A DNA stretch of 7,665 bases, taken from assembly GCA_965602635.1 (NCBI GenBank), contig CBFCZU010000205.1, positions 1-7,665 of the forward strand. Reading direction: 5' to 3'. The first letter of the stretch is position 1, and every line of letters begins with the position of its first letter. Shown piece by piece: positions 6,135-7,665 of the stretch. The position numbers were made by a program, and so were the translations under genes. Origin of the DNA: CBFCZU01 sp965602635. Its GTDB lineage: Bacteria > Planctomycetota > Phycisphaerae > SM23-33. The notes beneath the pieces were generated by a model, which saw nothing but the letters and a program-made list of their open reading frames with translations, was not told where the DNA came from and ran no database searches.

Positions 6135-7032
6135 GGCCCTTGGGCGCCCTGGCCGGTCCGCGCAGCAGACCCAGGAACATTCTCTCGGCCGGGGTGGGCG
6201 CGGTGCCGCGCTGGCGAAGGATGCCCAGCGGGCGGATCCATTTCTCGGGTTCCCGGAACTGGGCGTACGCCAGGCTGCCGGCCGCCACCTCGTGCTCGAT
6301 CACGGTCATCGGCAAGACGGTCAGGCCCGCCTCGATCTCGACGGCCCGCTTGAGCGTCTCGGTGTTGTCGAACTCCATCGTGACGTTGACCTTGACGTGC
6401 TCCGATTTCAGCAGGCGGTCTATGTGCCGGCGGGTGGGGATGCCCGGATCGAACGCCACGAAGTTCTCGCCGTCCAGCTCGTCGACCCGGACGGCCCGCC
6501 TCGAGCTGAGCCGGTGCGCCGCCCCGAAGACAACCACAAGCTGCTCCGTTGCGAACGGGATCACCTCGACGCCCCGCTGCCGCTGCGGGTAGGCCACCAT
6601 CCCCAGGGCCAGCTCACCACTCACCACGGCCGTGTATATGCGATGCGCCCGCATGTACTCGATCCGCAGCGCCACCTCCGGGTGCTCGTGAAGGAAACGC
6701 TTGACGTACGTGTCCAGGCTGTACATCCCCACCGAGTAGATGGTGCCGACCCGCAACACGCCGGTGACGGCCTCGGCGGCGCTGCGCACCTCGCCCACGA
6801 GGGCCTCGTAGCGGCGGACGATCTCCCTGCCCCCGCGGTAGAAGGCCTTGCCGGCCTCGGTGGGCGCCACCGCCCCCCCGCCGCGGTGTATCAACTGTGT
6901 GCCCAGCTCCCGTTCGAGCTTGGCGAGCTGCTGTGAGACGGCCGACTGGGAGATGAGGTTCATCTCGGCCGCCTTCGAGAAGTTGCCCGAGTCAACGAGG
7001 TCGCAGAACGTCTTGAGCACGTCCAGGTTCAT
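6127..7032 (-). CDS. LysR family transcriptional regulator
   Basis: Predicted cytosolic DNA-binding regulator of 301 residues, the standard LysR length. The N-terminal winged helix-turn-helix occupies about residues 1-60, with family-conserved positions visible: F9, A21-A22, S30, V32-S33 in SQSAVSQQL, L39-E40, L43-G44 and T58-E59-A60-G61. The usual LFxR is LIHR (47-50), and the following wing has three glycines. A linker helix (about 62-90) leads into the periplasmic-binding-protein-like effector domain, beginning GVLRVGTIYSVG at residue 91. The ATG at 7032 follows a GGGGAGG ribosome-binding site with 6-nt spacing. It does not face a divergent target gene: the nearest upstream gene is DUF362 on the same strand, 94 bp away, so the regulon is unclear and could include that gene or lysR itself. 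The effector is unknown. Confidence 0.95.
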   Translation of the reverse strand: MNLDVLKTFCDLVDSGNFSKAAEMNLISQSAVSQQLAKLERELGTQLIHRGGGAVAPTEAGKAFYRGGREIVRRYEALVGEVRSAAEAVTGVLRVGTIYSVGMYSLDTYVKRFLHEHPEVALRIEYMRAHRIYTAVVSGELALGMVAYPQRQRGVEVIPFATEQLVVVFGAAHRLSSRRAVRVDELDGENFVAFDPGIPTRRHIDRLLKSEHVKVNVTMEFDNTETLKRAVEIEAGLTVLPMTVIEHEVAAGSLAYAQFREPEKWIRPLGILRQRGTAPTPAERMFLGLLRGPARAPKGRK

Positions 7033-7048
7033 GGGCCGCCTCCCCAGT

Positions 7049-7067
7049 CCGGGGCGAGATGCCCCGG
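7049..7067 (-). promoter_or_regulatory. Strong hairpin in the lysR leader, next to the ribosome-binding site
   Basis: CCGGGGC (7049-7055) and GCCCCGG (7061-7067) form a perfect 7-bp GC stem with a 5-nt loop, 16 nt from the lysR start codon. The bases at 7051-7054 can instead pair with 7042-7045, the core of the lysR ribosome-binding site, through a 5-nt loop. A third stem (7066-7070 with 7075-7079) overlaps the first by two bases. The structures are therefore partly exclusive and could modulate lysR translation. Alternatively this is the 3'-end hairpin of the upstream DUF362 transcript, although no U-tract follows. Confidence 0.4.
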
Positions 7068-7089
7068 GCGGATTCGCCCTAGCCTGCCT

Positions 7090-7118
7090 ATTACATGACC
7101 CCTTCCGGGTTCGTGCAA
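7090..7118 (-). promoter_or_regulatory. Candidate sigma70-type promoter of lysR
   Basis: On the minus strand, TTGCAC (7118-7113) is followed by a 17-bp spacer and TGTAAT (7095-7090). The -10 matches the consensus at 5 of 6 positions and the -35 at its TTG only; the spacing is ideal. Transcription would start near 7083, giving a leader of about 50 nt. The spacer contains an imperfect dyad, GAACCC-ggaa-GGGGTC, that could be an operator, in keeping with the autoregulation common among LysR genes. This is a single-site match by eye. Confidence 0.4.
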
Positions 7119-7126
7119 CATGCGGG

Positions 7127-7665
7127 CTAGCGCACCTTGGAAAGCTTGTACTCCCTCTCCCCCAGGTCGAGCTTGACGCATTCTTCGATCTGGAGGTACG
7201 GGTCCTTGCCGTGAATCTGCTGGAGCAGGTGCCCGGAGCCGCTGCGCCCCAGCGGGGGCGGCAGCGAGCCCTCGATAAAGTTCTCGGCCTTGACGAGGTC
7301 CAGGGCGGCGGTCTCGACCGCCACGATGTCGTCGCCTGCTACGATGCCGACGTCCGGCACGATCGACGGCGTGGTGAAGCCCCAGCAGTCGCAGAACGGG
7401 GTGATCTGCAACAGCACGGTGATGTGGAACACCCGTCCGGGCTCGAATGTCTTGAGGGCCTCGCGGACGGTCAGCGCCATGCCGTGCTGGAACCAGCGGT
7501 ACCCGCGCTGGTCGATGGTGATCGCCTTCTCGGGGCAAGCCAGTTGGCAGTGCATGCAGTACTTGCAGGCGTGGTCGAAGATCGAGATCTTCCCGTCCTC
7601 GAAGCTGATCGCGTCGTTGGGGCAGTTGTCGCGGCAGAGCAGGCAGCCGGTGCACTTCGACTCGT
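7127..7665 (-). CDS. DUF362 domain-containing 4Fe-4S ferredoxin protein, C-terminal part (5' end outside window)
   Basis: Only the last 178 residues are visible; the open frame runs off the right edge, and the internal ATG at 7555 is not the start because it falls inside the second cluster motif. Two complete 4Fe-4S motifs are seen: CTGCLLCRDNCP (fragment cysteines 4, 7, 10, 14) and CKYCMHCQLACP (33, 36, 39, 43), a bacterial 2[4Fe-4S] ferredoxin module. The following ITPFCDCWGF and SIVPDVGIVAGDDIVAVE are hallmarks of the DUF362 C-terminal segment, and LGEREYKL is its typical ending. From the family I expect about 370 residues, with the ferredoxin module nested between two DUF362 parts, so roughly half is missing. 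It is presumably a cytosolic electron-transfer or metal-cofactor protein; no reaction is established for most members. lysR follows on the same strand after 94 bp. Confidence 0.9.
   Translation of the reverse strand, partial: ESKCTGCLLCRDNCPNDAISFEDGKISIFDHACKYCMHCQLACPEKAITIDQRGYRWFQHGMALTVREALKTFEPGRVFHITVLLQITPFCDCWGFTTPSIVPDVGIVAGDDIVAVETAALDLVKAENFIEGSLPPPLGRSGSGHLLQQIHGKDPYLQIEECVKLDLGEREYKLSKVR

Noticed and set aside
6053..6592. Plus-strand open frames over the lysR 3' half and the intergenic region
   Set aside because: Antisense to a clear LysR effector domain, with Arg/Ser/Thr-rich translation and no supporting motif.
1..7665. CRISPR array, tRNA, rRNA, insertion sequence, toxin-antitoxin or defence island
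   Set aside because: No regularly spaced direct repeats, cloverleaf-like segments, transposase motifs or terminal repeats were seen; all genes are assignable to metabolic, regulatory or exported families.

Overview
The window is high-GC, gene-dense bacterial chromosomal DNA holding seven complete protein-coding genes and one that runs off the right edge. I see no RNA gene, insertion sequence, phage gene or CRISPR array. Three features are common in Planctomycetota (for example Phycisphaerae) and related PVC bacteria: a Gfo/Idh/MocA oxidoreductase coupled to a xylose-isomerase-like TIM-barrel protein, an exported FG-GAP/VCBS protein, and a DUF362 ferredoxin protein. That assignment is inference from gene content and composition; there is no taxonomic marker gene here.

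Layout. At 16-1095 (+) lies an M42-family metallo-aminopeptidase with all its metal ligands. It converges on a two-gene minus-strand operon at 1140-2996, transcribed as TIM-barrel sugar isomerase/epimerase then Gfo/Idh/MocA dehydrogenase. A 136-bp divergent region (2997-3132) separates this from a plus-strand cluster at 3133-5940: a short-chain dehydrogenase with a pteridine-reductase-type active site, an aldo/keto reductase with an intact tetrad, and a secreted four-motif FG-GAP/VCBS protein. A 186-bp intergenic stretch with weak inverted repeats follows. On the minus strand at the right are a LysR-type regulator (6127-7032), with a hairpin-rich leader and a candidate promoter, and upstream of it the C-terminal half of a DUF362 protein with two 4Fe-4S clusters (7127 to the window edge).

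How the genes may work together. The isomerase and Gfo/Idh/MocA proteins are very likely co-translated and suggest oxidation and isomerisation or epimerisation of a sugar, polyol or glycoside. The divergent cluster adds two more NAD(P)H oxidoreductases and an exported protein, so the centre could be a carbohydrate redox locus, but no transporter or glycosidase is present to name a substrate. The peptidase, LysR and DUF362 genes may be unrelated neighbours.

I found no clear sign of an undescribed defence, mobile or RNA-based system. The points most worth checking are the pteridine-reductase-like SDR, the possibly leaderless start of that gene, the mutually exclusive hairpins over the lysR ribosome-binding site, and the sugar-redox gene set around the divergent promoter.
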